This document shows, piece after piece, positions 17,385-26,814 of a stretch of DNA of 64,000 bases. The position numbers and the translations under genes are program-made. The stretch is from the NCBI GenBank assembly GCA_016219185.1, contig JACRBZ010000023.1, forward strand, positions 1 to 64,000. The letters are read 5' to 3'. Position 1 is the first letter of the stretch. Each line of letters opens with the position of its first letter. Below the pieces are notes generated by a model. That model searched no databases. It was not told the DNA's origin and worked only from the letters and a program-made list of their open reading frames with translations. Source of the stretch: Deltaproteobacteria bacterium (GTDB taxonomy: Bacteria > Desulfobacterota > Desulfobacteria > Desulfobacterales > Desulfatirhabdiaceae).

Positions 17385-18626
17385 TCAGAAGGCCTTTTCC
17401 AGAATATGAATGCACATGGCCGCTTCCTCAACGCCGATACTGCCGCCGCCGTTTTCGGCAAGGCCGATTCGTGCGCCTTCCACCTGGCGTTTGCCGGCTT
17501 CCCCGCGAAGCTGGATGCCCAGTTCGTAAATCTGGGCCAGGCCGGACGCACCGATGGGATGACCGCGGGTCTCCAGTCCGCCGCTGGTATTCACCGGCTG
17601 CTTGCCCCCCAGGATGGTGGCGCCGGATTCGGCATAAATGCCGCCTTCACCCAGGGGACAAAATCCCATGGCTTCGGTCTGGTGAAGCTCGCCGTATGAC
17701 GTGGCATCATGCAGTTCCGCCAGGTTGATATCGAGCGGACCGACACCCGCCAGTTCATATGCCTGCTTTGACAGGCGTTCGCCGATGTCTTCACCGTCCA
17801 TGGCCCGGTCCGTTCCGGAACCCAGAACCGAGGCCAGGATCTTTATCGGCCTTGGACTCGCCAGTTTCTTCAGATACCTTTCAGAGCAGACGATGGCCGC
17901 GGCAGCCCCGTCACCCACCGGCGCGCACATGGCACGCGTGAGCGGATAGGCGATGGGTTTGTCCGCCAGAACCGCCTCGATGGTCATGGTTTCCTGGTAC
18001 TGGGCCATCGGATTCAACGCACCGTGGAAATGATTTTTCGAACAGATGGCCGCCAGTTGCCGCTGGGTGGAACCGAACCGGCTCATGTGCCACTTGGCTC
18101 CCATGGCATATGCATCCATGAATACGCTGCGGCCTTCGCCCGGCGGGGTCTGGCCCGGAGGGATTTCGACATTGAAGGTCTTGTTCAGTTCCATCATCAT
18201 GTTCAGATGGTTTTCAAAATTATCCACATCCATGGCAGACGCATAGGCTCCCAGGGACAGCGCTTTGTTCGGATGGGTGATCTTCTCCGAGCCCAGGGCC
18301 AGGGCGACATCGAACATGTTCGCCCTGATCCCGGCCACGGCCAGGTGAAGGGCCGTGGACGCTCCGGCGCAGGCGTTTTCCACGTTTGTCACCGGAATCG
18401 CCTCGATGCCCATGGAACGCAGGATCACCTGCCCCCGGATGGAATGCTGGTTGGAAAACATTCCCCAGAAGGTATTTGAAAAGAAGGCTGCCTGCAGATC
18501 CTCTTTTTCCAGGCCCGCATCTTTAAGGGCAAGCCGGGTGACTTCATGGGCCATATCCCTGACGCCCCGGTCCGGGTATTTGTTGAATCGGATCATGCCC
18601 AATCCGATGATATACACCTGAGTCAT
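17385..18626 (-). CDS. thiolase-like acyl-CoA C-acyltransferase (SCP-x/lipid-transfer type), operon 1
   Basis: The product has 413 residues. The nucleophile Cys86 lies in ENACAG, His306 in HDATSYGEL and His356 in GHPIGASG. The Cys of the usual C-terminal CIGGG motif is absent; the stretch reads AENGGGS (390-396), as in SCP-x-like thiolases where this site is altered. Enzymes of this group cleave 3-ketoacyl-CoAs or, with a DUF35 partner, act as aldol lyases or benzylsuccinyl-CoA thiolase. No DUF35 gene is visible here. GAGGAG precedes the ATG. Operon 2 encodes a paralogue. Confidence 0.9.
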   Translation of the reverse strand: MTQVYIIGLGMIRFNKYPDRGVRDMAHEVTRLALKDAGLEKEDLQAAFFSNTFWGMFSNQHSIRGQVILRSMGIEAIPVTNVENACAGASTALHLAVAGIRANMFDVALALGSEKITHPNKALSLGAYASAMDVDNFENHLNMMMELNKTFNVEIPPGQTPPGEGRSVFMDAYAMGAKWHMSRFGSTQRQLAAICSKNHFHGALNPMAQYQETMTIEAVLADKPIAYPLTRAMCAPVGDGAAAAIVCSERYLKKLASPRPIKILASVLGSGTDRAMDGEDIGERLSKQAYELAGVGPLDINLAELHDATSYGELHQTEAMGFCPLGEGGIYAESGATILGGKQPVNTSGGLETRGHPIGASGLAQIYELGIQLRGEAGKRQVEGARIGLAENGGGSIGVEEAAMCIHILEKAF

Positions 18627-18693
18627 TGTATTCTCCTCTCGTTGACCGCCGGCATCGAAATGACCCGAATGCCGGGAACGGGTTCGGTCGTCA

Positions 18694-19938
18694 TCAGTCC
18701 AGTCGCGGGTAATGGCGAATCATCTTATGACCGCCGGCAATGGCCAGAACATCGTTGGAGCCATCCTCGATCAGGGTCGCGCGGGCATCCCGGAAGAGTT
18801 TTTCCACCAGATATTCCTTTGTCAAACCGTTGCCGCCGAATAGCTGAACCGCATCGTTGGCCACCTCGAAAGCCGATTGGGTGCCGAACACCTTGGCGGC
18901 CAACGAGTATTCCTCGGCAGGCGTTGAGGTGTTCTGGTTGAAAATGTAGGCCGAACGGCTGATCTGGCGGCTGAGTTCGACCTTGCTGAACATGTGAAAG
19001 AGCTTGGCCTGGACGTTTTTGTGGTTCATCAGAAGCCGGCCGCCCTGGGTGCGCTTCTTGACATAGGCCAGGGCTTCCTCGAAGGCTGCCCGGGCAAGGC
19101 CGGTACTGAGAATACCCATCAGGGCCGTCGTGGCCGAAAGGGTGATTTCCAGCATGGGTTCGTAGGCATCGGGCCCGGCAATGAGGGCGGATTTGGGCAC
19201 CCGCACGTTGTCGAAAAAGATCTCGCCCTGATTCAGATCACGCTGTCCGATTTTGTTCAGGGGCGCGCCTTTCTTGATCCCGGGAAGGTTCAGGGGGATG
19301 GCGAAAATGCCGCCGCCGGCATGCCCCATGCGGGGATCGATCTGGCAGAACAGGGCCGCATGGGTGGCAATGGTTCCGCAGGAGACCCAGGCCGCTTTCT
19401 GGCCGTTGATCACATAATCGTCGCCATCGGGCCTGGCCACGCAATTGGACGGAATATCGGGATCCTGGAAGCTCGGGTAGCCGGGTATGACCGTGTCCGA
19501 ACCGTGCTCGGGCTCGGTAATGGCCCAGCAACCGACGAAGCTGGCATCGCGGTTCTCGCAAAAAGGCACGATAATCTTTTCGATCAGCTCGCTTTCCGCA
19601 ACCATCGATGCCGCAAAAGCCGGAAAACTGGATACGGCAACGGCAGTGGCCAGACCGAAGCTGCCCCAGGCCAGCTCTTCATAAATCAGGGTCTGCTGCA
19701 GCGGGGTCAGATCCATCCCGCCGTAGGATTCCGGAATCAGGATCGCGTGATACCCCAGTGCATAGGCTTTTCGCATGAACTCCCAGAAAGGAGAACCTTT
19801 GGCAATGACCTGCTCCGGCGTCATCTCGTCCAGTTCTTTGGCAATCGGGCGCATCACCTTGCGGGCAAATTCATTAGCTGTTTTTTTCAACATAACATCT
19901 TCTTTGGTCAAATTCAGATCCAGGTCTAAATATTCCAT
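18694..19938 (-). CDS. acyl-CoA dehydrogenase, operon 1
   Basis: The product has 414 residues. It starts in the helical N-domain (LNLTKEDVMLKKTANEFARK), has the FAD/substrate loop WAITEPEHGSD (about 138-148) and GQKAAWVSCG, then C-terminal helices with LFGGNGLTKEY and RDARATLIEDGSND. The Glu of that last motif aligns with the usual catalytic base. It should form a double bond in an acyl-CoA, passing electrons to ETF or another carrier; no ETF genes are in the window. The paralogue in operon 2 opens and ends almost identically. Confidence 0.92.
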   Translation of the reverse strand: MEYLDLDLNLTKEDVMLKKTANEFARKVMRPIAKELDEMTPEQVIAKGSPFWEFMRKAYALGYHAILIPESYGGMDLTPLQQTLIYEELAWGSFGLATAVAVSSFPAFAASMVAESELIEKIIVPFCENRDASFVGCWAITEPEHGSDTVIPGYPSFQDPDIPSNCVARPDGDDYVINGQKAAWVSCGTIATHAALFCQIDPRMGHAGGGIFAIPLNLPGIKKGAPLNKIGQRDLNQGEIFFDNVRVPKSALIAGPDAYEPMLEITLSATTALMGILSTGLARAAFEEALAYVKKRTQGGRLLMNHKNVQAKLFHMFSKVELSRQISRSAYIFNQNTSTPAEEYSLAAKVFGTQSAFEVANDAVQLFGGNGLTKEYLVEKLFRDARATLIEDGSNDVLAIAGGHKMIRHYPRLD

Positions 19939-19966
19939 TTTTCCTCCGTGGATTCATTATATGAAA

Positions 19967-20800
19967 TCATTGTTTTTGATAACGCGCGGCAATGGCGTCG
20001 GCATGTTTGACGACAATTTCCGGAATTTCCTCAAACAGAACCTTCTGCATCAGTTCCATGGCGGCATCCGAATACCCGACATTCATGTATTCGGGCGGCG
20101 CCCACCAGTCGTTTTTCGTTTTATATTGGGGATTGCCGCCTCCCGGAAAACCGGTGAACATGGACGGCACGCTCCTTACCATGTCTGTTTTGTCCATCTC
20201 GTAAGACAGCACCTGATGCATCTCTTCCCGACTATAGTAGACCATGTCGCGGGGCGGCCCCAGGGCCAGGCCCAGCTTGACGTCGGACTCAGGCAGATAG
20301 TTCAGGGCAGTCAGCGCAAACCCGACGGATCCCATGATGCGGTTGTCCACATTGTACTGCCAGGCCGCTGCGCAGGCCCAGTCGCATGCAATGGCATAAT
20401 CCATGATTTTCCAGTTACAGGAAGGCCCGCCCAACTGCCCGCCTCCGGTATTTTCCTTTGCATAGGCATTGAACTCTTTGCAGGTGTCGAACCCGCAGGC
20501 CCCGCAGTTCCAGTTCAGGTTGGAGCGGCTGACCTTGGCGCCGATGTTGATGATTACCGGGGACTCACCTTTTTCGTAACACCGTTTGATGGTTTCATAA
20601 TCCCACTGGACATATCGCGCGGCCTTGGCCACCGGTTCCAGAACTTCGATGATGGGCATCAGATCCTCGCCCCAGATGATTTCAGCCTCGATTTTCGTTT
20701 TGCCGGTGATCTGGGGCGCCTTATGGATGGCCAGAACAATGCTCTTGGCAACCTCCACCACGTGCTCCAGGCAGTATTCTTTACCGATCAGATGTCCCAT
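19967..20800 (-). CDS. DUF2148 Fe-S protein, B subunit type, operon 1
   Basis: The product has 277 residues. Cys99-x2-Cys102-x4-Cys107 with a distal Cys128 (GPSC) could bind one [4Fe-4S] cluster. The flanking strands (GEDLMPIIEVL, PVIINIGAKV) fit DUF2148, a ferredoxin-containing domain of unknown function. Compared with the A subunit it has a C-terminal extension of about 80 residues with a glycine-rich FPGGGNP segment (about 214-220). The ATG at 20800 overlaps the stop of the A gene and has AGGAGG upstream, so the two are translationally coupled and likely form a complex. Function unknown. Confidence 0.82.
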   Translation of the reverse strand: MGHLIGKEYCLEHVVEVAKSIVLAIHKAPQITGKTKIEAEIIWGEDLMPIIEVLEPVAKAARYVQWDYETIKRCYEKGESPVIINIGAKVSRSNLNWNCGACGFDTCKEFNAYAKENTGGGQLGGPSCNWKIMDYAIACDWACAAAWQYNVDNRIMGSVGFALTALNYLPESDVKLGLALGPPRDMVYYSREEMHQVLSYEMDKTDMVRSVPSMFTGFPGGGNPQYKTKNDWWAPPEYMNVGYSDAAMELMQKVLFEEIPEIVVKHADAIAARYQKQ

Positions 20801-21600
20801 TACTCTCCCTCCTCTTGGGTCTTTTCCGGTTTCGGAACCCATTTGCGATAATCGAAGCCGCGGATGATCCGGGCGGTCTGATAGATTTTGCGGGCATTGT
20901 CCACCACTTTATCCATATTGATCAGATGGTAATCGACATTCACATCGACATAGGGATTTTTGGATTTTGCCGCCACCGGCACGCCGACCACCATGCCGGA
21001 TTTGGGACAATACCCCATTTTCTGACCGGCCATTCCGATGCTGGCAAAGGGCCTGGCATCCACCATCAGCGTCCGGGCCGTCCAGAGCGCACTGCCCACG
21101 GCAAAACCCAGGTCATTGACGCGCGCCGAGCACAGGGGGCCATCGATCATGCGGGATGAGGACCGGTCCGTATTATCCACCAGCCCGTACTTGTGCTTTT
21201 TTTTGTCATAAAAATAGCCGCAGTCCAGGCCGCCGCCGCAAAGACCGCATGCCCCGTCCAGCGGCGTTTCATGGCAGCGGGTGTTGCCGATCAGGACAAT
21301 GACGTCCGAATCGCGTACCATGACGGCTTCATATAAAAAGGCTTCCGTCCAGGCCTTGTTTTTATAGGCCAGTTCTTCGATCTTTCTGGCGACGGCCTCC
21401 AGCTCTTCCTGGCCGTAAACCAGATGGCCTTCAACGGAAGCAACGCCGCCAGCGGCCGGAGCGGTCAGGGCAGAGTTCAGCATCAGCCGGGCCGCCTCCA
21501 GGACGCCTTTTTTCCGCCGGATATCCTGCGGAGACCAGGGCGTCCAATCGCTCACATATTCTTCTCCCCGAAAATCGAGGTCTTCGAGATATTTTTTCAT
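20800..21600 (-). CDS. DUF2148 Fe-S protein, A subunit type, operon 1
   Basis: The product has 266 residues. Cysteines lie at 118, 121 and 127 (CGLCGG-x3-C) and 157 (GPLC), a likely [4Fe-4S] site. Family landmarks include an N-terminal helix with LNSALTAPAAGGV, a GQEELEAVARKIEEL helix, RDSDVIVLIGN, and NDLGFAVGSALWTAR. It overlaps the B gene by one base. Enzymatic role unknown; the pair could be an electron-transfer module or an Fe-S hydro-lyase/reductase acting on the CoA thioester. That is inference from neighbours only. It shares architecture with 31185-31970. Confidence 0.82.
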   Translation of the reverse strand: MKKYLEDLDFRGEEYVSDWTPWSPQDIRRKKGVLEAARLMLNSALTAPAAGGVASVEGHLVYGQEELEAVARKIEELAYKNKAWTEAFLYEAVMVRDSDVIVLIGNTRCHETPLDGACGLCGGGLDCGYFYDKKKHKYGLVDNTDRSSSRMIDGPLCSARVNDLGFAVGSALWTARTLMVDARPFASIGMAGQKMGYCPKSGMVVGVPVAAKSKNPYVDVNVDYHLINMDKVVDNARKIYQTARIIRGFDYRKWVPKPEKTQEEGE

Positions 21601-21649
21601 GTCCGTTCCTTCATGTCCGTTCCATATTTTGGTTCATGTGGGTTTTGGT

Positions 21650-23281
21650 TCATGTACCGATCCTGTCCGATGCCTGTTGCCCGTTTTTCAGGGCGAATAC
21701 GTTTGCTGCATCCGGGCGGAAATCGTTTTTAAGCAGGCGATCCAGATTTTTTTCAGACGCGGATTTCGGAATTTCCTCAACCACCTGGATATAGGAAGGG
21801 ATTGCATTGCCGTCTAAATTGTCTTTGCAGGTTTGAAAGAGGGATTTCAGATCTGCTTCGACGCCAGAAATCAGTACAACGGCGGCCACCAGATCGCTTT
21901 CGCCCGGTGCGCCGGATGCCGCCGGGATACCGTAAACACAGACATCGCTGACATCCGGATGTCCGGCCAATACACTTTCAACGGTATCGGGCTGAATGAA
22001 GTCACCGGCCCGGCGCAGCCCGCCGCCTTTGCGATAGTCAAAGAAAAACCATCCGTTTTCATCAATGTGCCCCATATCACCGGTGCGAAGCCAGCCGCCC
22101 CGGGTTTTCTTTTCCGAAGCTTCTTTTTTCCCGACATAATCGACTTCGGTTTTCTGGCCCAGGGTCCTGCAGACGATCTCACCGGTTTCCGCGTGCCCGC
22201 ACTCGCTGTCGTCGCCGCGGAACACCTTCATCTCCATCAGGCCGTCAAGGGGTTTGCCGAAAGACCCGATGGGACCGATCCCGGGCGGCTTATGCGCAAA
22301 ACCGCCTTCCACCGCACCGTACCATTCGTGGATGAGCACACCGAAACGATTTTCAAATTGTTCCCAGATGGCACGCGGGGTCCCGGCGCTCAGGATCAGG
22401 CGGACCGGGTTGTCGGCATCATCCGGCTTTTCCGGTTCACTGTAAATACCCATCATCATCCCCCCCAGAAGGGAGAAAGTCGTACAGCCGTATTGCCTGC
22501 AGATATCCCAAATCCGGCTTTTGGTGAATTTCTGGCTGATGACCGAGGGAATCCCGAGCAGAATCGACGGAATCAGGGTAACGGCCTGTGCATTGCCGTG
22601 TGTCAGGGAAAGACCGGTATACAGTCTGTCCTCTTTCCTATATTGCCAGACTAGCTGCGCCAGTTGCGCAAACCCGGCCAGGCGGTTGATTTTGATCATC
22701 ACCCCTTTTGGATCACCCGTGGTTCCGGAGGTATAGATAATCTCCATGGGCGCATTCAAATCGTCGGATCGCTGATCCGGCGGGGGCAACTCCGGCCCCA
22801 GAAAGATTTCCTGAAGATCGGGCCAATGAGAGGCTGCCGGCTCATCCATGCCTTGCTTGCAGGCAACACCAACGACCCGGATGTTCGAAAGATTTTTAAG
22901 CACCGGCGCGACATTGCCCATGAACTCGCTGGTAAATATAATCCCCTTTGCACCCGAGTCCCGGAGAACATACTGAAGCCTGTCGCCTTTTGTGCGGGGG
23001 TCAACCGGAAGCAGAATCGCGCCCAGACAGGTCGTTGCATACAAGGCGAAGATGAATTCGGGATGGTTTCGCATGACAAGAGACAGAACATCCCCTTTGC
23101 CGATTCCGGCCTGTTGAAGCGCCACAGCCAGTTTTCTGCCCGCGGTGACGATGGTTGCATAGGTCAATACTTCACCGGCATGGGCCCCGTTTTCAAAGGC
23201 GACCACCTCCAGGTTCGGCGTCTCTTCCGCCTTGGTATCCAGTACATGGGCAAAGTGCCCGGGTACTTTGCATACACTCAT
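21650..23281 (-). CDS. acyl-CoA synthetase (class I adenylate-forming ligase), operon 1
   Basis: The product has 543 residues. The P-loop A3 motif YTSGTTGDPKG lies near residues 174-184, the A5 region at WYGAVEGG (about 317-324), the A7 Asp in LRTGDMGHID (about 396-405) and the C-terminal catalytic Lys in KSASEKNLDR near 520. It should activate a carboxylic acid with ATP and CoA. The related family includes fatty-acid, bile-acid and carnitine-CoA ligases, so the substrate is open. The ATG at 23281 has GGAG seven bases upstream; the open frame continues to 23368 but would overlap the SCP2 gene. Confidence 0.9.
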   Translation of the reverse strand: MSVCKVPGHFAHVLDTKAEETPNLEVVAFENGAHAGEVLTYATIVTAGRKLAVALQQAGIGKGDVLSLVMRNHPEFIFALYATTCLGAILLPVDPRTKGDRLQYVLRDSGAKGIIFTSEFMGNVAPVLKNLSNIRVVGVACKQGMDEPAASHWPDLQEIFLGPELPPPDQRSDDLNAPMEIIYTSGTTGDPKGVMIKINRLAGFAQLAQLVWQYRKEDRLYTGLSLTHGNAQAVTLIPSILLGIPSVISQKFTKSRIWDICRQYGCTTFSLLGGMMMGIYSEPEKPDDADNPVRLILSAGTPRAIWEQFENRFGVLIHEWYGAVEGGFAHKPPGIGPIGSFGKPLDGLMEMKVFRGDDSECGHAETGEIVCRTLGQKTEVDYVGKKEASEKKTRGGWLRTGDMGHIDENGWFFFDYRKGGGLRRAGDFIQPDTVESVLAGHPDVSDVCVYGIPAASGAPGESDLVAAVVLISGVEADLKSLFQTCKDNLDGNAIPSYIQVVEEIPKSASEKNLDRLLKNDFRPDAANVFALKNGQQASDRIGT

Positions 23282-23312
23282 TCTGATCTCCTTTATCCGA
23301 GAAAATCCCGAT

Positions 23313-23714
23313 TCATCCGCCAACCACTTCAATTCCATGCTTTTCACAGAATCGGGGATAATGTTCATAAACGGGCTTCAGGTAGGGCAGCATCTTCAGG
23401 ACCTTTGGAATCGGACCTCTTGACTTGATCTTGCGCGTTGCCAGGGCAACCGGTAACTGGATCTGTTTCAGCCAGAATTTATGGACCGTTTCCCCGCTCA
23501 GTTCCATGGTGATGACCGCATCCCTGTTGGCCTCGTCTCCGGTGAGCACCTTCTCATGATCGACATAGAGTGTGGCGTTCGGTTCCTTGATCAGAAATTT
23601 ATAGCTGACGTCATATTCCTTCATTTTCTGGCCGCATTCGGTTTCCCGGATGACGTAATTCCATAAATCTTCCAGTACCGCATAAATGTGTTGCGTGTCT
23701 TTGAATACCGTCAT
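23313..23714 (-). CDS. SCP2 sterol-carrier-domain protein, operon 1
   Basis: The product has 133 residues. It is a stand-alone SCP2-like domain: an N-terminal helix pair, strand VSYKFLIKEPNATLYVD (about 37-53), VITMELSGETVHKFWLKQI (about 66-84) and a proline-rich end. Such domains bind hydrophobic acyl-CoAs or sterols. I use the ATG at 23714, which has AAGGAGG upstream. It is the first gene of operon 1, about 106 nt from the predicted sigma-54 start. In eukaryotic SCP-x the thiolase and SCP2 domains are fused; here they are separate genes of one operon. Confidence 0.85.
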   Translation of the reverse strand: MTVFKDTQHIYAVLEDLWNYVIRETECGQKMKEYDVSYKFLIKEPNATLYVDHEKVLTGDEANRDAVITMELSGETVHKFWLKQIQLPVALATRKIKSRGPIPKVLKMLPYLKPVYEHYPRFCEKHGIEVVGG

Positions 23715-23831
23715 GAGTCCTCCTTTGCTGGTTGTTCGGATTTGGTTCATCACTTATGACATCAATGCGGCGAAATGCCGCTTTCTCTTCACGCATGCCG
23801 TGCGTGCAATGAATATTACCGATACATTAAT

Positions 23832-23846
23832 ACAAGAGTCATGCCA
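23832..23846 (-). promoter_or_regulatory. sigma-54 promoter of operon 1
   Basis: On the minus strand the site reads TGGCATG-ACTC-TTGT, close to the -24/-12 consensus TGGCACG-N4-TTGC, with the right GG-to-GY spacing. The -12 GC is GT here. It points into the SCP2 gene and faces two palindromes about 70 bp upstream, across an AT-rich stretch (about 23850-23890) suited to DNA bending. The same site recurs before operon 2. Confidence 0.75.
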
Positions 23847-23916
23847 TGTCTGTTTAATTTGTAATTATCTGAATTTAATTAACTAATTATCCGGCCATAT
23901 CGGCAAGGCAGAAAAA

Positions 23917-23958
23917 AATGTCGCCATAAAGACATTTTAATGTCGCCATGGGGACATT
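23917..23958. promoter_or_regulatory. tandem palindromic operators (upstream activating sequence), operon 1
   Basis: Two 20-bp palindromes, 23917-23936 and 23939-23958, both follow AATGTC-N8-GACATT and share the inner GCCAT. Their centres are 22 bp apart, about two helical turns, so dimers would bind on one face. They lie 70 bp upstream of the -24 element of operon 1 and about 100 bp before the activator gene, ideal for a sigma-54 enhancer site. The activator at 24062-26803 is the likely binder. Confidence 0.8.
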
Positions 23959-24061
23959 CTGTTTGACTTCACGCAAAGTTTCACCTAATGATGATCTCAA
24001 ATAAAATCAAAAATAGGACAACAACGCAATGGGATCAGGAGAATAAACAGCGGGGGAAAGA

Positions 24062-26803
24062 ATGAACTCGGAAAAAGAAAACAACATATCGCGGTCCGGC
24101 TTATACAACACGGACCGTTACGCTGCCTGGCAATATTTATATGATGTCCTCGCCAGGCTGGTGGCGCGTTCAGACTCTCCTGAAAAAGACGCCTTGCTGG
24201 TGGAGACCAGTCTGGAGCTGGCCAATGTCAGTTTTGTTCTGGGCATCGGATTCAGCGACATCCACGCCTTTTTACAAAACGCGCTGAATGCTGCGGCCCG
24301 TTTGGGGGACCGCCGCTCTCAGGCTATGATTCACCTGCATCTGGGACGCCTCTATTATTTCGGGGAACAGCGCCACAAGGCGATCGAAATGTTCGCTCTG
24401 GGTAAGTCCGAAGTCGAATCCCTGGGGGATGAGGATATCCTGACCCAGGCCTCGGAATTTATCGGTTTGTATTATTTCATTCAGGGAATGTTTAAAGAAG
24501 CACTGGGCTATTTTGAACGGGCCACCGAAAGTTTTGAATCCAATGGAAAAAATGGCGTCATCAACCCATCCGGTCCCATGTGGCTAAGCTACAGCGCGGC
24601 ATTTCTGGGCCATACTCATCGCGCGATCGGGAACCTGGACTATTACCGGCGGGTTGCGCTGGAAAGAGGGAATCAATCCCTGGCCACCACCCTGAGATCG
24701 GTCCTGGGGATTATCCTGATCGATATCAACAAAACCAAAGAAGCCGCGTTTCACCTCTCGGGCGCGCTGCAGGAGGCTGTTCAATACCATAACTCGATGG
24801 CCGGTTACTTTGCCAAGGGGGGGCTGGCCTATCATCATTTTAAGGAAGGGCGCATCAAGGATTCAAGGAAATGGATGATAGAAGCGGTGCGGGAAGGGGC
24901 AAAATCGGGCCTCATCCGGCAATATGCCTCACCCTGGGTTCTCGAATTGCTGTATGAATTTCACCGCCACAAACTGGAGCCCATTCCGGAACTCGATTAT
25001 CATGATGAAATTTCCCGGCTTCTGCTGGAGCCCAATATTCATCTTCGAGGCGTTGCATTGCGATTGAGAGCCGTTGAAAATAGTGAAAAAGGCAGTGACG
25101 ATCGTTTGGTTGAATCAGACCTTCAGCAAAGCGAGACGTATTTAAGACAGTCCGGCGACCCGGTGCAACTGGCCAAGACCCAATTGGAAATGGCCCGCCT
25201 TAAATTACGCCAGGGGAAGCCGGATGCTGCCCGCCTGCTGGCGCATAAAGCCTGGAGAAAAGTATCCGGTTACGGGAACACGGTGTTTCCCGATGATCTG
25301 AGACAGTTACTGTCCTTAAAAAGCAACCTGCCGGCCGGAAACATGTCTGAAGAGCTGATCAATATGTTCACCGAAATGGTGGAGACGCTTGTCCCCTGCG
25401 CCGATCTCAAGGAACTGATGACACGGACCGTTAAAGCGACGAACCAGTTTTTCGGGGCCGAACGGGGAGGCATTTTTTTGTTGGGTCAAATCGGCGCTAC
25501 GAAGAGTCCGGTTCTGATGGGCTCCTGCAACCTGTCCGACGCCGATGTGTCCGCTGAAACCTTTAAATCGAATCTGGCCCTTGTTTTTAAGGCTTTCCGG
25601 GAAAATCGTCCCCAGATTGTCCGCTCCGGCGTCAAAGCTGCCATTCCTTATCCCTTAAAGGCCGTGATGTGCGTCCCTTTTGTGGACGAAGACCGGGTAA
25701 AGGGTGTGCTTTACCACGATAATTCGTATATTGAAGACTGTTTCGATCATTTCGACGATGCCCAGTTGCTGCGCATTGCCGGCTCTTTTACCCGGTATAT
25801 CGGTCGTATCCGGCGTTTCAGCCGGCAAATGGAAGGAAAAGTCATCCGGCATTTGAAACAGATGGATTCATCCGACAGCACCCGAATCCTCACGCAAAGT
25901 CCGTTGATGCAAAAACTCCTGGCCCAGGCCAAACAGGTTGCGGGTTCAAACAGCACGATCCTGATTCTGGGGGAAACAGGCGTCGGCAAGGAGCTTCTGG
26001 CACGAGACATTCACAATTTAAGCCCGCGCAGGGATCAGCCCCTGGTCATCGTTGATCCAACGACCATTCCGGAAACACTTATCGAAAGCGAACTGTTCGG
26101 CCACGAAAAAGGCGCCTTCACCGGAGCCGACAGGCAAAAACTGGGGCGCATCGAGCTGGCTCACCGGGGGACACTGTTCATCGACGAAGTGGGTGAGATT
26201 CCAAAATCCTCGCAGGTAAAGCTTTTGCGCGTTCTGCAGGAAAAGACGCTGATCCGCGTGGGGGGTACGAAAACCATCTCGTCTGATTTCCGGCTGATTG
26301 CCGCCACCAACCGAAGCCTTGCCGATGAAGTGGCGGCCGGACGTTTCAGGGAAGACCTTTATTACCGTCTGAATGTCATTTCAATTACCTTGCCGCCGCT
26401 CAGAGAGCGAAATGAAGACGTGCTGTTTCTGGCCCGGCATTTTCTTTCGCTTTATGCCGCAAAACACAATCAGCAGGTACCCGGATTGGCCCGGAAAGAT
26501 GAGGACATGCTTCTGGCATACCACTGGCCGGGAAATATCAGGGAACTGAAAAACGTGATGGAAAGAGCCGTTTTACTGTCAACCCCGGACAGACTGGAGA
26601 TAAGTCTTCCGGTGAAGAGAAGTCCGGCTTCTAATCATTGCTTTTCGGATATTACTTCCCTGGATGAAATGCAGCGTCGCTACATTCAATTTATCCTGGA
26701 GAAAACCGGCGGAAAAATCAGCGGACCCGGCGGTGCCGCCGAACTGCTCGACATGAAACGGACAAGTTTATATAAACGGATGAGCAAGCTGGGGCTGCGT
26801 TAA
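24062..26803 (+). CDS. sigma-54-dependent activator with TPR-like and GAF domains (regulator 1)
   Basis: The product has 913 residues. Residues 1-430 are helical TPR-like repeats (for example RSQAMIHLHLGRLYYFGEQ), followed by a GAF-like domain (about 430-600), an AAA+ sigma-54 interaction domain with Walker A GETGVGKE (about 637-644), the sigma-54 contact loop GAFTGA (about 684) and FIDEVGE, and a Fis-type HTH at the end (MKRTSLYKRM). There is no response-regulator receiver, so the TPR/GAF part presumably senses a ligand or partner. It is divergent from operon 1 and convergent with operon 2, ending 11 bp from that operon's last stop. Confidence 0.93.
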   Translation: MNSEKENNISRSGLYNTDRYAAWQYLYDVLARLVARSDSPEKDALLVETSLELANVSFVLGIGFSDIHAFLQNALNAAARLGDRRSQAMIHLHLGRLYYFGEQRHKAIEMFALGKSEVESLGDEDILTQASEFIGLYYFIQGMFKEALGYFERATESFESNGKNGVINPSGPMWLSYSAAFLGHTHRAIGNLDYYRRVALERGNQSLATTLRSVLGIILIDINKTKEAAFHLSGALQEAVQYHNSMAGYFAKGGLAYHHFKEGRIKDSRKWMIEAVREGAKSGLIRQYASPWVLELLYEFHRHKLEPIPELDYHDEISRLLLEPNIHLRGVALRLRAVENSEKGSDDRLVESDLQQSETYLRQSGDPVQLAKTQLEMARLKLRQGKPDAARLLAHKAWRKVSGYGNTVFPDDLRQLLSLKSNLPAGNMSEELINMFTEMVETLVPCADLKELMTRTVKATNQFFGAERGGIFLLGQIGATKSPVLMGSCNLSDADVSAETFKSNLALVFKAFRENRPQIVRSGVKAAIPYPLKAVMCVPFVDEDRVKGVLYHDNSYIEDCFDHFDDAQLLRIAGSFTRYIGRIRRFSRQMEGKVIRHLKQMDSSDSTRILTQSPLMQKLLAQAKQVAGSNSTILILGETGVGKELLARDIHNLSPRRDQPLVIVDPTTIPETLIESELFGHEKGAFTGADRQKLGRIELAHRGTLFIDEVGEIPKSSQVKLLRVLQEKTLIRVGGTKTISSDFRLIAATNRSLADEVAAGRFREDLYYRLNVISITLPPLRERNEDVLFLARHFLSLYAAKHNQQVPGLARKDEDMLLAYHWPGNIRELKNVMERAVLLSTPDRLEISLPVKRSPASNHCFSDITSLDEMQRRYIQFILEKTGGKISGPGGAAELLDMKRTSLYKRMSKLGLR

Positions 26804-26814
26804 TCCGCTGGGAA

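Noticed and set aside
23806-23820. Second sigma-54-like site (CGGTAAT...TTGC on the minus strand)
   Set aside because: The GG-to-GC spacing is one base too long, and the site at 23832-23846 fits better and matches operon 2.
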